DNA of 64,000 bases from Gemmatimonadota bacterium (GCA_009692105.1 SHZS01000005.1:1-64000), one strand, 5' to 3'; shown: positions 53,353 through 63,119, counted from the first letter of the stretch. Numbers and translations are program-made. Notes: generated by a model not told the origin, from the letters alone.

Positions 53353-54813
53353 ATGATCGACCTCTCTCCTCTCTCCATCGTCCTGGCCCCGGCGCTGACG
53401 CTCCTCCTCGCCGTGGGCACGCCGGGGTGCGCCTCCGCCCAGGGCGCACCGGCGATGGACAGCACGATGACTCACGCCATGCCGACCACCACGAATACGA
53501 TGGTCGGGGCCGACCAAATGATCATGCTGCCTGGCCCTCTCGGCATTTCGCGCGGTCGCGAAGGGTCCGGAACTTCCTGGCTCCCCGATGCCACCCCCAT
53601 GGCGGCCGTGCATTTCATGGCGGGCCCGTGGGAGCTGATGGTGCATGGCAATGTGTTCGTTCAGTACATCGACCAGGGGAGCGACCGGGGGGACAGCCAG
53701 TTTGGGAGCATCAATTGGCTGATGGGAATGGCGCGGCGGTCCTGGGCGGGGGGCGACCTCGGTTTCCGGGCGATGATGAGCGCGGAGCCGTTTACCATCC
53801 CAGGGTGCGGCTATCCGATCTTGCTGGCTACGGGTGAGCTATGTCACGGGGAGCCGATCCACGACGCGCAGCACCCGCACGACCTCTTCATGGAGTTGGC
53901 GGCGCAGTACCAGCGGTCGATCACCGACCACGTGGCCGTACAGCTCTACGGCGGGCCGGCGGGCGAACCTGCCCTCGGCCCCGTCGCGTTTCCCCACCGG
54001 CCTTCGGCCCTTTCGAACCCACTGGCGCCAGTCAGCCATCATTCGTTCGACGCGACGCATGTTTCCTTCGGGGTAGTTACCGGCGGTCTCTACGGCCGGC
54101 GATGGAAGGTCGAGGGCTCGCTCTTCAACGGGCGTGAGCCGGACGAGGACCGACTCGGCATCGATCTCGCCTCCTTGGATTCCTATTCAGGGCGTGTTTG
54201 GGTCGTGCCCAGCGACCGGTGGGCGATTCAGGTCTCGGCCGGACGGCTCAACGACGCGGAGCCAGGGCACGAGCCAGGCGGGCCCGGTGTCGACGTGGCC
54301 CGCTACACCACCTCGGCTACCTACTACCGGCCGCGGGCGGCTGGCGGGAGCTGGGCGACCACGGCCGGGCTCGGGCACAACGTCGAGCAGGGCAGGGCCA
54401 CGGATGCGCTCCTCCTGGAGACCAGCCTTGACGTTCGCGGGCGTCACCTCGTCTTCGGGCGGGCGGAATGGGCGGAGAAGTCCGGCGAGGACCTCGTCGT
54501 GGACGAGGACCCCACTGCGTTCAGCAGCGAAATGGGAAGGCTGCAGGCGGTGGCGCGCACGTACGACGTCGGAACTTTGGCGCTTGGATACACCCGACGA
54601 TTCGCGCCGCATCACGGATGGGTTCCCGGGCTCGGTGCTCGTGCTTCACTCAATTTCGTCCCTGCGGATCTCGAGCGCGTGTATGGTCAGGGTAACCCTG
54701 TGGGCTCCGCCTTCACCGTGTTTCTGAGCTTCCGGCCGACGGCGACTGGGATGGCCTCCGAAACGTCCCCCGGTATGACCTCTAAGCCGATGCCGGGAAT
54801 GCCAGGCATGTAG
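53353..54813 (+). CDS. Met/His-rich predicted outer-membrane protein
   Basis: 486 residues from ATG 53353. Signal peptide IVLAPALTLLLAVGTPGCASAQ, then a Met/His/Thr-rich mature start (MDSTMTHAMPTTTNTM), a body with many aromatic amphipathic strands typical of a barrel (for example VRYTTSATYY-like stretches and GLGHNVEQGR), a conserved HDAQHPHDLFMELAAQY motif, and a Met-rich end (GMPGM). Met/His-rich ends suggest copper or other soft-metal contact; the family often keeps company with metal resistance, but that is inference. It reads in frame from the dead response regulator, whose tail may have displaced its own promoter. Confidence 0.75.
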   Translation: MIDLSPLSIVLAPALTLLLAVGTPGCASAQGAPAMDSTMTHAMPTTTNTMVGADQMIMLPGPLGISRGREGSGTSWLPDATPMAAVHFMAGPWELMVHGNVFVQYIDQGSDRGDSQFGSINWLMGMARRSWAGGDLGFRAMMSAEPFTIPGCGYPILLATGELCHGEPIHDAQHPHDLFMELAAQYQRSITDHVAVQLYGGPAGEPALGPVAFPHRPSALSNPLAPVSHHSFDATHVSFGVVTGGLYGRRWKVEGSLFNGREPDEDRLGIDLASLDSYSGRVWVVPSDRWAIQVSAGRLNDAEPGHEPGGPGVDVARYTTSATYYRPRAAGGSWATTAGLGHNVEQGRATDALLLETSLDVRGRHLVFGRAEWAEKSGEDLVVDEDPTAFSSEMGRLQAVARTYDVGTLALGYTRRFAPHHGWVPGLGARASLNFVPADLERVYGQGNPVGSAFTVFLSFRPTATGMASETSPGMTSKPMPGMPGM

Positions 54814-54967
54814 CACGGCTGAAGGTCGGTCGGCGTGGCATGGGGCGGTGGCGCCGCCCTAGGGTGCGAGCGAGCGAGCCTCCCCGTATCTTCTCGATGT
54901 TCTCGCTGGCGAGCCACGGCTTGCTCGAGTGTCCTCCGAACCAGTGTTACAGGCACTGTCCTGAGCC

Positions 54968-55471
54968 ATGCCCACCACAGATCGGCCCATCCAGCTCCTT
55001 GAGGAGCGCCGCCGCACTCTGCAGCAGGCGGTCGGACGCCCCCTACGCACGCCGGCCGGGTCCACGGGCCCAGCGCTCACGGCCAAAGGCCGCCGTCATC
55101 TGATCGAGGAGCTCGAGGAGCTCTACTGGAACGATCTGGAATGGGAGAACGTCACTGAAGAAGAGCGGATGGAGGGAGGTTCCCTTCCCGAGCTCACCTT
55201 CCCGGGTGTCCTGGCCCTCGTCCGAGGACTCCTCCTGACGGAGGTCATCGAGGGCTCGGCCGCCATGCCGGAGCCGCGTCCGGAGGTCGTGGAGGACTTC
55301 TTCGGTTTCCTCTCGGGGCGCATTCTGGCGCTCCGGCGGGAGGCCGCGGGGGGCCCGGGTGAGGAAGGAGACCGCGCGGCCCTCGAGCTCCGGATGACGG
55401 CGGCTCTCCTTGATCGCGCGCTCCTCGAGTACCATCGCCTTTCGCCTGAAGACGTGGGGACGCTGGAGTAG
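54968..55471 (+). CDS. Uncharacterised helical protein
   Basis: 167 residues, acidic and mostly helical, with TGPALTAKGRRHLIEELEELYWNDLEWENVTEEE near the middle and a Leu/Arg/Glu-rich C-terminal helix pair. No signal peptide, membrane segment or cysteine. I do not recognise the family. It stands between the outer-membrane-like gene (154-bp gap with a small CAGTG/CACTG hairpin) and the phosphodiesterase gene (24 bp). Confidence 0.7.
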   Translation: MPTTDRPIQLLEERRRTLQQAVGRPLRTPAGSTGPALTAKGRRHLIEELEELYWNDLEWENVTEEERMEGGSLPELTFPGVLALVRGLLLTEVIEGSAAMPEPRPEVVEDFFGFLSGRILALRREAAGGPGEEGDRAALELRMTAALLDRALLEYHRLSPEDVGTLE

Positions 55472-55495
55472 CGGCGACCCCGTCCGGTCCTTCCC

Positions 55496-56377
55496 GTGAT
55501 CGTCCCGCCACGCCCGGGGCACCGCTATCTCGCGGGTGCCCCTCTTCTGTTCGCCCACCGGGGCGGCGCCAAGCTGGCCCCCGAGAATACACTCGAGGCG
55601 TTCCGAGCCGCCGTCGAGCGCTGGCAGGCGGACGTCCTGGAGCTGGACGTGCGCCGAACTAGGGACGGTGAGCTCGTCGTCCTCCACGATCCGACCGTGG
55701 ATCGGACGACCGACGGGACCGGGGCGGTGGTGGATCTGGATTGGAGAGAGGTGAGGGAGCTCGACGCGGCGCACCGGTTCGTGGACCTCGCGGGTGAGCC
55801 GTCCTTTCGGGGAACGGGGGTCAGGATCCCGCGGTTCCTGGACCTGCTCCAGGACCTTCCCCACGCTCGACTAAATGTGGACGCGAAGGATCCGGCCGCG
55901 CAGGTGGAGCTGGTGGAGTTGCTCCACGGGTTGGGGCAGGCGCACCGTGTCCTCCTCGCGTCGGAGAACGAGGAGGGGCGGGCCGACCGACTCGGGTACC
56001 GCGGCGCCACCTCGGCGACTCGCGGGCAGCTCAGGCTGTTCGCTTCCCTCCATCGACTCCCAGGCGGCGGTCCGTACACGCCTCGCACGGATGCCCTTCA
56101 GATCCCTTATCGTTGGAAGGAAAGGCAGATCGTGACCCCTCGTCTGGTGCGAGAGGCTCATCGGAGGAACCTTCCCGTGCACGTCTGGCTCGTGGACGAG
56201 CCCGAGGTGATGCGCCTCCTCCTCTCTTGGGGGGCGGATGGGATCCAGACGGATCGTCCCGATATCCTGGCGCGGGTCCTTCACGAGGAGACGGGACGGC
56301 CGCTCCCTCCAGGGTTCGAGTCAGAGATGGGCGGCGGGGTGGGGCAGGGGGAGGGGGACGGGGACGGGAATGAGTGA
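55496..56377 (+). CDS. Glycerophosphodiester phosphodiesterase
   Basis: Cytoplasmic (no signal peptide) GDPD enzyme releasing glycerol-3-phosphate from glycerophosphodiesters. TIM-barrel motifs: LLFAHRGGAKLAPENTLEAFRAAVERW, ELDVRRTRDGELVVLHDPTVDRTTDGTG, and the later NVDAKDPAAQVELVELL. GTG start at 55496, 293 residues; the Gly/Glu-rich tail overlaps the tilS start by 8 bp. With glyceroglycerol-phosphoinositol as one possible substrate it could also recycle inositol lipid. Confidence 0.9.
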   Translation: MIVPPRPGHRYLAGAPLLFAHRGGAKLAPENTLEAFRAAVERWQADVLELDVRRTRDGELVVLHDPTVDRTTDGTGAVVDLDWREVRELDAAHRFVDLAGEPSFRGTGVRIPRFLDLLQDLPHARLNVDAKDPAAQVELVELLHGLGQAHRVLLASENEEGRADRLGYRGATSATRGQLRLFASLHRLPGGGPYTPRTDALQIPYRWKERQIVTPRLVREAHRRNLPVHVWLVDEPEVMRLLLSWGADGIQTDRPDILARVLHEETGRPLPPGFESEMGGGVGQGEGDGDGNE

Positions 56378-57773
56378 CCTTCCGGCTCGCGTGGGGGCGC
56401 ACTTCTCCGAGCGCGGCTGGATCTCTCCCGGAGACGCGGTCGTCGTGGCATGCTCAGGAGGCCTCGATTCCCTTGTGCTCCTCCACCTCCTTCGCTTCTG
56501 CCTGCCATCGCTTAGGCTCCGCACCGAGGTCGCTCACTTCGACCATCGCATGCGGAAGTCGTCGTCGGACGACGCCGCATGGCTCTCGGGGTTGGCTCGT
56601 GCGTGGGACGTTCCCCTCCACATGGGACGCGCCGACGAGGTTCCTACGAGTGAGGCGGCGGCACGAGACGTCCGCTACCGGTTCCTCGAGGAGCTTCGGT
56701 CGCGCATTGGGGCGAGGTGGGTTGTTACCGCGCACCACGCGGACGACCAGGTCGAGACCGTCCTCTTCCGACTCCTCCGGGGCACGGGGATCGAGGGCCT
56801 TCGGGGCATCCCGGAGGTGAGGGAGCCAGGGATCCTTCGCCCCCTCCTTCCCTTCACGCGCTCAGAGCTGGAAGGGCACGCGGCGCGGGCGCATATCCAG
56901 CCCAGGGAGGACCCATCGAACCGCTCCTCCCGTTTCGCCCGAAACCGGGTGCGGCACGGGCTCCTTCCCCATCTCGAGCGGATCCACCCGGGAGCGAGAG
57001 GAGGCGTGCTCCGGATCTCCCGTCACGCGGCCGAGGCTGCCGTCCTTCTCGATGGTCTCATCCAACCCATGATTGATGAGGTTGTCCTCGAGCGGGCCGA
57101 TCGCTCGATCCGGATCGACCGGGACCGCTTTCTCCGATTCAGCGAAATCGAACGGGCGGAGATCCTGCGCCGCCTCTGCGACTCCCTCTCCCTCGCTCTC
57201 TCGGAGTCGGGAACCGCGACCACCCTCCAGTTTATGACGAGAGGCTCGAGCGGGAGCGAGATCCGGCTCTCCGGCAGCGTGAGGCTCGCTCGCTCCTTCG
57301 ACCGGTTCGTGCTGGAGCGCTGCGATTCCTCCGGGCAGGGTGAGCCCCCGATGGACGGATCGCTCACGATTCCTTCTCTCAACCAAGGGAAGGGTGAGTT
57401 CACCTGCTCGGCGCGGCGGTACGAAGCACGCTGGGGAGTTGAAGGGCGCGGCCGGGGCGTGGCCGGAGAGTCGGGTTGGGAGTGGGCCATATTTCCCGCG
57501 TCCGAGATCGCGCTTCCGCTCTGCTTCCGCACCTGGCGAGACGGCGACCGCACTCGGACCCCGGGGGGAGGCAAGAAGTTGAAGAAGCTCTTCGGTGAGC
57601 TCCGGGTCCCGAGGGAGGATCGGGATCGCCTTCCGCTCCTCGTGGATGCGGAGGGGGTCGTGATCTGGATTCCGGGAAGGCACCAGGCTCCGGGTCCCGT
57701 GCCCCTCGGAGGCGCCGAGGTCGGAGTCGGAGGCTCCTGGTTCGTGGGGGTGCGGAATGTCGACGGATCTTGA
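56370..57773 (+). CDS. tilS: tRNA(Ile)-lysidine synthase
   Basis: Converts C34 of tRNA-Ile(CAU) to lysidine with ATP and lysine. N-type ATP PP-loop VACSGGLDSLVLLHLL, HFDHRMRKSSSDDAAW, AARDVRYRFLEEL, VTAHHADDQVETVLFRLLRGTGIEGLRGI and DPSNRSSRFARNRVRH are all diagnostic. C-terminal domains follow with low conservation. I start at ATG 56370; the frame continues up to 56238 within the phosphodiesterase gene. Overlaps hpt by 17 bp. Confidence 0.94.
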   Translation: MSDLPARVGAHFSERGWISPGDAVVVACSGGLDSLVLLHLLRFCLPSLRLRTEVAHFDHRMRKSSSDDAAWLSGLARAWDVPLHMGRADEVPTSEAAARDVRYRFLEELRSRIGARWVVTAHHADDQVETVLFRLLRGTGIEGLRGIPEVREPGILRPLLPFTRSELEGHAARAHIQPREDPSNRSSRFARNRVRHGLLPHLERIHPGARGGVLRISRHAAEAAVLLDGLIQPMIDEVVLERADRSIRIDRDRFLRFSEIERAEILRRLCDSLSLALSESGTATTLQFMTRGSSGSEIRLSGSVRLARSFDRFVLERCDSSGQGEPPMDGSLTIPSLNQGKGEFTCSARRYEARWGVEGRGRGVAGESGWEWAIFPASEIALPLCFRTWRDGDRTRTPGGGKKLKKLFGELRVPREDRDRLPLLVDAEGVVIWIPGRHQAPGPVPLGGAEVGVGGSWFVGVRNVDGS

Positions 57774-58302
57774 CGCCCCGATCCGCGACGCCAAGATCTG
57801 CCGCGTTGTCTACTCCACGGAGCAGATCGCCGCGCGGGTCGCCGAGATGGGGCGGGAGATCACGCGACACTACGAGGGCCGGGAAGACCTCCTGGTCATC
57901 GGGCTCCTCAAGGGCTCGTTCATCTTCGTGGCGGACCTGGTGCGGACGATCCACTTCCCCCACCACGTGGATTTCCTGATCGCGTCCAGCTACGGGACGG
58001 GTATGGACTCGTCGGGGATAGTAGAGTTCCTCTACGATCCCGGGGTCCGGATACAGGGCCGACACGTTATCTTGGTGGAAGACATCGTGGACACGGGGTC
58101 CACGATCGATTTGGTCCTACCCCTGCTGGAGAAGCGGGGGCCGGAGAGCCTGGAGCTCTGCGTTCTTCTCCACAAACGGCGGGTGCGGCTGAAGAAGGAG
58201 CCTCGCTGGGTCGGCTTCGACGCCCCCCAAGAGTTCCTGGTGGGGTACGGCCTGGATCACGCGGAGAGCTTTCGGCACCTCCCCTTCATCGGTAGCCTGT
58301 GA
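57757..58302 (+). CDS. hpt: Hypoxanthine phosphoribosyltransferase
   Basis: Purine salvage: hypoxanthine or guanine plus PRPP gives IMP or GMP. 181 residues with LLVIGLLKGSFIFVADLVRTI, SSYGTGMDSSG and the PRPP-binding VILVEDIVDTGSTIDLVLPLL, then WVGFDAPQEFLVGYGLDHAESFRHLPFIGSL. The order tilS-hpt-ftsH is widely conserved, which supports all three calls. Confidence 0.96.
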   Translation: MSTDLDAPIRDAKICRVVYSTEQIAARVAEMGREITRHYEGREDLLVIGLLKGSFIFVADLVRTIHFPHHVDFLIASSYGTGMDSSGIVEFLYDPGVRIQGRHVILVEDIVDTGSTIDLVLPLLEKRGPESLELCVLLHKRRVRLKKEPRWVGFDAPQEFLVGYGLDHAESFRHLPFIGSL

Positions 58303-58343
58303 CGGTGGCGCGGCGAGCACGCCCCCGGAGCGAGTGACGCCAG

Positions 58344-60425
58344 ATGGCCCAGCGGCAATCCCCTAAGAAGCACGATCCCAAAGAAGCGACGTGGGCGCGC
58401 CTGTCCCGCACCGCCTCCTTCTGGATCATCGTGATCCTCCTCCCCGCCCTGATCTTTAACCTCATTCGTGCGCGGGGTGAGCCTCGCTTCGAGTTCTCGT
58501 ATACGGACTTCCGGTCAGAGCTCGAGCAGGGGAACGTGCAGGAGGTGACGATCATCCAGGGCATCCGGATCGAGGGAGAGTTCAAGCGCGCGGTCAACCG
58601 GAACGGCACCGACTACGTCGCGTTCGACGTCAACCTGCCCGGGGAGATCACTGACCGGCTAACCGGGGAGCTCGAGGCGCAGGGGGTCGTGATCCGAGGG
58701 GAGCCCGAGCAGACGCCATGGTGGACCTTCCTCATCGGGGCTCTCCCCTGGGTCATCCTGATTGTCTTCTGGTTCTGGCTCCTCCGCACAATGCAGGGAG
58801 GGGGGAATAAGGCGTTCCAGTTCGGGCGGTCCAAGGCCAAGCTCATCTCGCCGGATACGCCCAAAGTCACCTTCGCGGATGTGGCCGGAGCCGACGAGGC
58901 GAAGAATGAGCTCCAGGAGATCATCGAGTTTCTGAAGGACCCGCAGAAGTTCTCGAGGCTCGGCGGCCGCCTTCCGAAGGGTGTCCTCCTGGTCGGCCCT
59001 CCAGGGACGGGGAAGACCCTCATGGCGAAGGCTGTGGCCGGTGAGGCCGGACGTCCCTTCTTCCAGATGTCGGGGTCGGACTTCGTCGAGATGTTCGTTG
59101 GGGTCGGGGCGTCTCGGGTGCGGGACCTCTTCGAGCAGGGAAAGGCGCACGCGCCATGCATCGTCTTCATCGACGAGATCGACGCCGTCGGACGCCATCG
59201 GGGCGCTGGGCTCGGGGGCGGGCACGATGAACGAGAGCAGACGTTGAACCAGCTCCTCGTGGAGATGGATGGGTTCGAGGCGAACGATGGGGTGATCCTG
59301 CTCGCCGCCACGAACCGCCCGGATGTCCTGGACCCCGCGCTCCTGCGCCCCGGCCGTTTCGACCGTCATGTGATCGTGGACTCCCCGGACGTGCTCGGCC
59401 GGGAGCAGATCCTGAAGGTCCACGCGCGGAAGCTGCCGCTCGCGGACGACGTCGAACTTGCGATCGTCGCCAAGGGGACTCCAGGGCTCTCTGGTGCGGA
59501 CCTCGCGAACATCTGCAACGAGGCCGCTCTCCTCGCGGCTCGCGGCGGGGCCGAGAAGGTGACCATGGACGACTTCGAGTCGGCCAAGGACAAGGTCATG
59601 CTCGGGACCGAGCGACGGAGCATGGTCCTCACGGAGAACGAGCGGAAGCTCACGGCCTACCACGAGGCGGGCCACGCCGTCATCGGCCTCCGGATCCCTG
59701 GGTTGGACCCGATCCATAAGGTGACGATCGTTCCCCGGGGCCGGGCGCTCGGGATTACGGCGTCGCTTCCCCAGGAGGACCGGCACTCGTATACGAAAGA
59801 CTGGCTCGAGGGGCAGCTCGCGATGCTCTACGGGGGAAGAGTCGCCGAGGAGATGATCTTCGGTCCCACGAAGATCACGACGGGCGCGGGGAACGACCTC
59901 GAGCGCGCAACGCAGATCGCGCGCCGCATGGTGACCCGCTTCGGGATGTCGGACCTGATCGGCCTCATGGCCGTGGGCGAGTCCGAGCACGAGGTGTTCC
60001 TCGGGCGGGATATGACCACGCGCCGCGAGGTCTCGGAGCATACGGCCCAGATCGTGGACCAGGAGGTGAAGCGAATGCTCGACGAGGCCCACGAGCGCGC
60101 CCGCCGGGTCCTCGAGGGGGAACGCGACCTCCTGGAGGCGATCGCGCAGGCGCTCCTCGAGCGCGAGACGCTCGGGAATCACGACGTGGGGCTCCTGGCA
60201 GAGGGAAAGACGTTGCCGCCCCTGGACCTGCTTCGCCCCGACTCGTCCGGGGAAGGCGGCCAGAAGCCCGCCGCTCTCGCTCCCCGCGAGTTGCCTAACA
60301 AGACCATCGAAGGCGAGCTCCCGGAGGAAGTGGGGGAGCGGGAAGAGGGGAAGGAGGCCGAGGTGCCTACGCCCGTCGCCCGCCTCGGCACCGAGGCGCC
60401 GGGTCCCGACGCCTCCCGGGGATGA
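58344..60425 (+). CDS. ftsH: ATP-dependent zinc metalloprotease FtsH
   Basis: Membrane-anchored AAA+ protease for quality control of membrane and regulatory proteins. Two membrane helices (about residues 30-48 and 125-147) flank a periplasmic domain. AAA module: Walker A GPPGTGKT at about residue 217, Walker [16 protein letters not shown] region [20 protein letters not shown]. Protease: zinc motif HEAGH at about residue 440 and third ligand in [11 protein letters not shown]. The acidic C-terminal tail of about 60 residues is variable. Stop overlaps folP as ATGA. Confidence 0.97.
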   Translation: MAQRQSPKKHDPKEATWARLSRTASFWIIVILLPALIFNLIRARGEPRFEFSYTDFRSELEQGNVQEVTIIQGIRIEGEFKRAVNRNGTDYVAFDVNLPGEITDRLTGELEAQGVVIRGEPEQTPWWTFLIGALPWVILIVFWFWLLRTMQGGGNKAFQFGRSKAKLISPDTPKVTFADVAGADEAKNELQEIIEFLKDPQKFSRLGGRLPKGVLLVGPPGTGKTLMAKAVAGEAGRPFFQMSGSDFVEMFVGVGASRVRDLFEQGKAHAPCIVFIDEIDAVGRHRGAGLGGGHDEREQTLNQLLVEMDGFEANDGVILLAATNRPDVLDPALLRPGRFDRHVIVDSPDVLGREQILKVHARKLPLADDVELAIVAKGTPGLSGADLANICNEAALLAARGGAEKVTMDDFESAKDKVMLGTERRSMVLTENERKLTAYHEAGHAVIGLRIPGLDPIHKVTIVPRGRALGITASLPQEDRHSYTKDWLEGQLAMLYGGRVAEEMIFGPTKITTGAGNDLERATQIARRMVTRFGMSDLIGLMAVGESEHEVFLGRDMTTRREVSEHTAQIVDQEVKRMLDEAHERARRVLEGERDLLEAIAQALLERETLGNHDVGLLAEGKTLPPLDLLRPDSSGEGGQKPAALAPRELPNKTIEGELPEEVGEREEGKEAEVPTPVARLGTEAPGPDASRG

Positions 60426-61348
60426 GGGAAGCTTTCTCCGACTCGTTCATCTCGGCCATCTCGTCCATTAGCCCCGACATCGAAGCTCTGCCCCGCCCCC
60501 GCGCGTGGGCGATCGCCGGAGGAGAAATCCTCCTCGATCGTCCCGTGATCATGGGGATCCTGAACCTCACGCCCGACTCCTTCTCGGACGCGGGCGAGCT
60601 CCCCGACGTCGGGGCTGCATTGGAGCGGGCGGGGCGGATGGTGGAGGAAGGGGCCGGTCTCCTGGATGTGGGGGGTGAGTCTACCCGCCCAGGGGCCCGA
60701 TCCGTACCGGCGGAGGAGGAGATCCGAAGGGTCGTACCGGTGGTGGAAGCGCTCCGGAGCCGGTGGCCCGTCCCCCTCTCCGTGGACACGCGGAAGGCCC
60801 TGGTGGCACGGGCGGCCCTCGCCTCGGGCGCGGCAATCGTGAACGATGTCTCGGCGCTGGCATTCGATCCAGAGATGGCAGGTATGGTCCGAGAAACGGG
60901 GGCCGGGCTCGTGCTCATGCACATGCGCGGGACCCCGGAGGAGATGGTGGGAAGGGCTCGGTACGACGACCTCGAGGGGGAGGTCGTGGCCGAGCTCGAG
61001 GCGGCGGTGGACCGGGCCCTCGGGGCAGGGATCCGAAGGGACGCCCTGGTGGTGGACCCGGGGCTCGGGTTCGCGAAGACCGCGAGCCAGAGCCTCCGCA
61101 TCCTCGCCTCCCTGGACCGTCTCGGCGCGCTCGGGCTCCCCATCCTGGTCGGTCCGAGCCGTAAGAGCTTCCTGGGTGAGGTCCTGGGGGTCCCCCCCTC
61201 GTGGCGCGCCGTGGGCTCGGCGGTGGCGTGCGTCATGGCCTATCTCGCCGGGGCGCGTATCTTCCGGGTGCACGACGTGGCGGTCGCGTCGCAGGCGCTC
61301 CGCGTCGCGGAGGCGATCAGGGGCGCGGGGGACCGGGCCCCCGAGTGA
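60422..61348 (+). CDS. folP: Dihydropteroate synthase
   Basis: Joins p-aminobenzoate to dihydropterin pyrophosphate in folate synthesis; the sulfonamide target. IMGILNLTPDSFSDAGEL, LLDVGGESTRPGARSVPAEEEI, LSVDTRKALVARAAL, IVNDVSAL, LMHMRG, VVDPGLGFAKT and LVGPSRKSFLGEVLG cover all substrate loops. About 40 extra N-terminal residues precede the barrel. The folP-cdaA order downstream is common. Confidence 0.95.
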   Translation: MREAFSDSFISAISSISPDIEALPRPRAWAIAGGEILLDRPVIMGILNLTPDSFSDAGELPDVGAALERAGRMVEEGAGLLDVGGESTRPGARSVPAEEEIRRVVPVVEALRSRWPVPLSVDTRKALVARAALASGAAIVNDVSALAFDPEMAGMVRETGAGLVLMHMRGTPEEMVGRARYDDLEGEVVAELEAAVDRALGAGIRRDALVVDPGLGFAKTASQSLRILASLDRLGALGLPILVGPSRKSFLGEVLGVPPSWRAVGSAVACVMAYLAGARIFRVHDVAVASQALRVAEAIRGAGDRAPE

Positions 61349-61405
61349 GGGGTCGAAGGTGCCCGTCCCCGAAAGGTTTTCCCCAGAGGAGGTGAGGACG
61401 ACGAC

Positions 61406-62209
61406 GTGAGGTCGCTATGGGATCAGGTGCAGCTCCTGACGCCGGGGTGGGCCGACCTCATCGAGATCGCTCTCGTGGCGGCCCTCGTCTATTGGCTTCT
61501 TCTTCTCCTCCAGCGGACCCGGGCGATGCAGATGATCCTCGGGGTGGGCTTCCTCGCGGGCGTCTACTTCCTTGCCCGGATCCTGAACTTCTCGCTGATC
61601 AGCACGATCCTCGAGGCGCTGTTCCAATACGGAGCCATCGCAGCGCTCGTGGTCTTTCAGCCCGAGCTCCGCTCTGCCCTGGCCCGGCTCGGACAGACCC
61701 AGATGTTCCGGATGTTTGCGAAGCTCGAGAGCCGGAATGTGGCGGACGAGGTGGTGGAAGCGGTCGAACAGCTCGCGCGGACGAGTACCGGGGCAATCAT
61801 CGTTCTGGAGAACGAGGTAGGGCTCAGTGAATACGCGAGGACGGGGAGCGCGATCGAGGCGCGGGTCTCGAGGGAGATGCTCACGACGATCTTCACGCCG
61901 TACTCTCCCCTCCACGACGGGGCTGTGATCATCTCAGGCGACTCGATCAAGGCGGCGGGAGCGATCCTTCCGCTCACACAGACTCCGCTCCTCGACAAGT
62001 CCCTTGGCACCCGGCACCGGGCGGCCTTGGGGCTCGCCGAGGAATCCGATGCGCTTGTGATCGTCGTCAGCGAGGAGACTGCACGCGTCTCCGTGGCGCA
62101 CGGGGGACGGCTGGAGGTGGGGGTGGGGGTGGCTCGCATGAGGCAGCTCATCGAGGGAGCTCTGCGCGGGCCGGGGCGGGCTCCCGGTCTGGCTCCCGCG
62201 GCCGGTTGA
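61406..62209 (+). CDS. cdaA: Diadenylate cyclase CdaA
   Basis: Membrane-bound synthase of c-di-AMP from two ATP. Three N-terminal membrane helices (residues about 15-95), then the DAC domain with the catalytic DGA (PLHDGAVII, about residue 170) and RHR (LGTRHRAALGLAEESDALVIVVSEET, about 204). 267 residues, GTG-rich GAGGAGGTGAGG ribosome site just upstream. Shows that this organism makes c-di-AMP, which in other groups controls potassium and osmotic balance; no receptor gene is in view. Confidence 0.95.
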   Translation: MRSLWDQVQLLTPGWADLIEIALVAALVYWLLLLLQRTRAMQMILGVGFLAGVYFLARILNFSLISTILEALFQYGAIAALVVFQPELRSALARLGQTQMFRMFAKLESRNVADEVVEAVEQLARTSTGAIIVLENEVGLSEYARTGSAIEARVSREMLTTIFTPYSPLHDGAVIISGDSIKAAGAILPLTQTPLLDKSLGTRHRAALGLAEESDALVIVVSEETARVSVAHGGRLEVGVGVARMRQLIEGALRGPGRAPGLAPAAG

Positions 62210-62982
62210 GGGCGGCTCCCGGCGCGATGTATCGAGAGCGGCTTCGCAGCACGCTCCCCCGGGTTCGTGAGCGCATCGAGGCGGCCGCCCGGAAGGCCGG
62301 GAGGGATCCGGCGAGCGTCCGGATCGTGGCGGTCACGAAGGGGCATGGATACGAGGCCGTGGAGGCCGCGCTCGCCGCCGGGCTCCAGGACCTGGGCGAG
62401 AACCGGGTGGAGGAGCTCGAGGAGAAGGCCGGGCGGACGCTTCCCGGACGAGCGCGTTGGCACATGATCGGGCACCTTCAGCGGAGGAAGGCGCCCCGGG
62501 TCCGAGGGGTCGCGCACCTGGTGCATTCGGTGGACTCCCTCCGGCTGGCGGAACGGCTGGACGATGCGGAGCGGCTGGGCCTGGCGGAGCGGATGGACGT
62601 GGGAAGTGGGCAGGCGGGACAGGGCGGGCAGAACGCGGCCCTCCCCCTTCCGATCCTCCTCCAGGTAAACACGGCGGGGGAGGAATCCAAGAGCGGCTTC
62701 GCCCCGGGCGAGCTCGCGGAGGCGCTGGGGGCTGTGCTCCGGCTCACGACGCTCAGAGTGGAGGGACTCATGACCATGGCCCCTCTCACGAACGACGAGG
62801 CCGTGCTGCGCGCGACCTTCCGCGGCCTGCGGGAGCTCCGCGACGAGGCGAGGGGGAGGCTTCCGACCTTCGCGGGGACGGAGCTTTCCATGGGGATGTC
62901 GAACGACTTCGAAATCGCGGTCGAGGAGGGGAGCACGATCGTGAGGCTAGGGACAGTTCTCTTGGGGGAGTTACCGGAATGA
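62206..62982 (+). CDS. YggS-family pyridoxal-phosphate homeostasis protein
   Basis: 258 residues, alanine-racemase-like barrel that holds PLP on a lysine (VAVTKGHGYEAVEAAL). Other family signatures: LGENRVEELEEKAG, WHMIGHLQRRKAP, LVHSVDSLRLAERL, LLQVNTAGEESKSGF, GLMTMAP, and LSMGMSNDFEIAVEEGSTIVRLGTVLLG. A short in-frame repeat around residues 105-130 (RLAERLD, RLGLAERMD) lengthens one loop. TTG 62206 overlaps cdaA; ATG 62227 is the alternative start. Confidence 0.93.
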   Translation: MRAAPGAMYRERLRSTLPRVRERIEAAARKAGRDPASVRIVAVTKGHGYEAVEAALAAGLQDLGENRVEELEEKAGRTLPGRARWHMIGHLQRRKAPRVRGVAHLVHSVDSLRLAERLDDAERLGLAERMDVGSGQAGQGGQNAALPLPILLQVNTAGEESKSGFAPGELAEALGAVLRLTTLRVEGLMTMAPLTNDEAVLRATFRGLRELRDEARGRLPTFAGTELSMGMSNDFEIAVEEGSTIVRLGTVLLGELPE

Positions 62983-63119
62983 TCGATCTCACACCGCTGG
63001 ATGTCCGCAAGAAGAAGGGCGATTTCGGGAAGACGATGCGGGGCTACGACCCGCGGGAGGTGGATCATTTCCTCGAGCTCGTGACCGAGCGCATGGACGA
63101 GCTTGTGAAGGAGCTCTAG
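62979..63119 (+). CDS. 46-residue protein consisting only of a DivIVA N-terminal domain
   Basis: MIDLTPLDVRKKKGDFGKTM then RGYDPREVDHFLELVTERMDELVKEL: this is the lipid-binding N-terminal domain of DivIVA, including the conserved RGYDxxEVDxFL segment. Normal DivIVA proteins continue with 100 or more residues of coiled coil that assemble them at curved membranes. Here a TAG ends the gene after the first helix, and the ileS start overlaps that stop. Start is ATGA-coupled to the yggS-like gene, in the classic yggS-divIVA-ileS order. Either a genuine mini-DivIVA or one truncated by deletion. Confidence 0.8.
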   Translation: MIDLTPLDVRKKKGDFGKTMRGYDPREVDHFLELVTERMDELVKEL

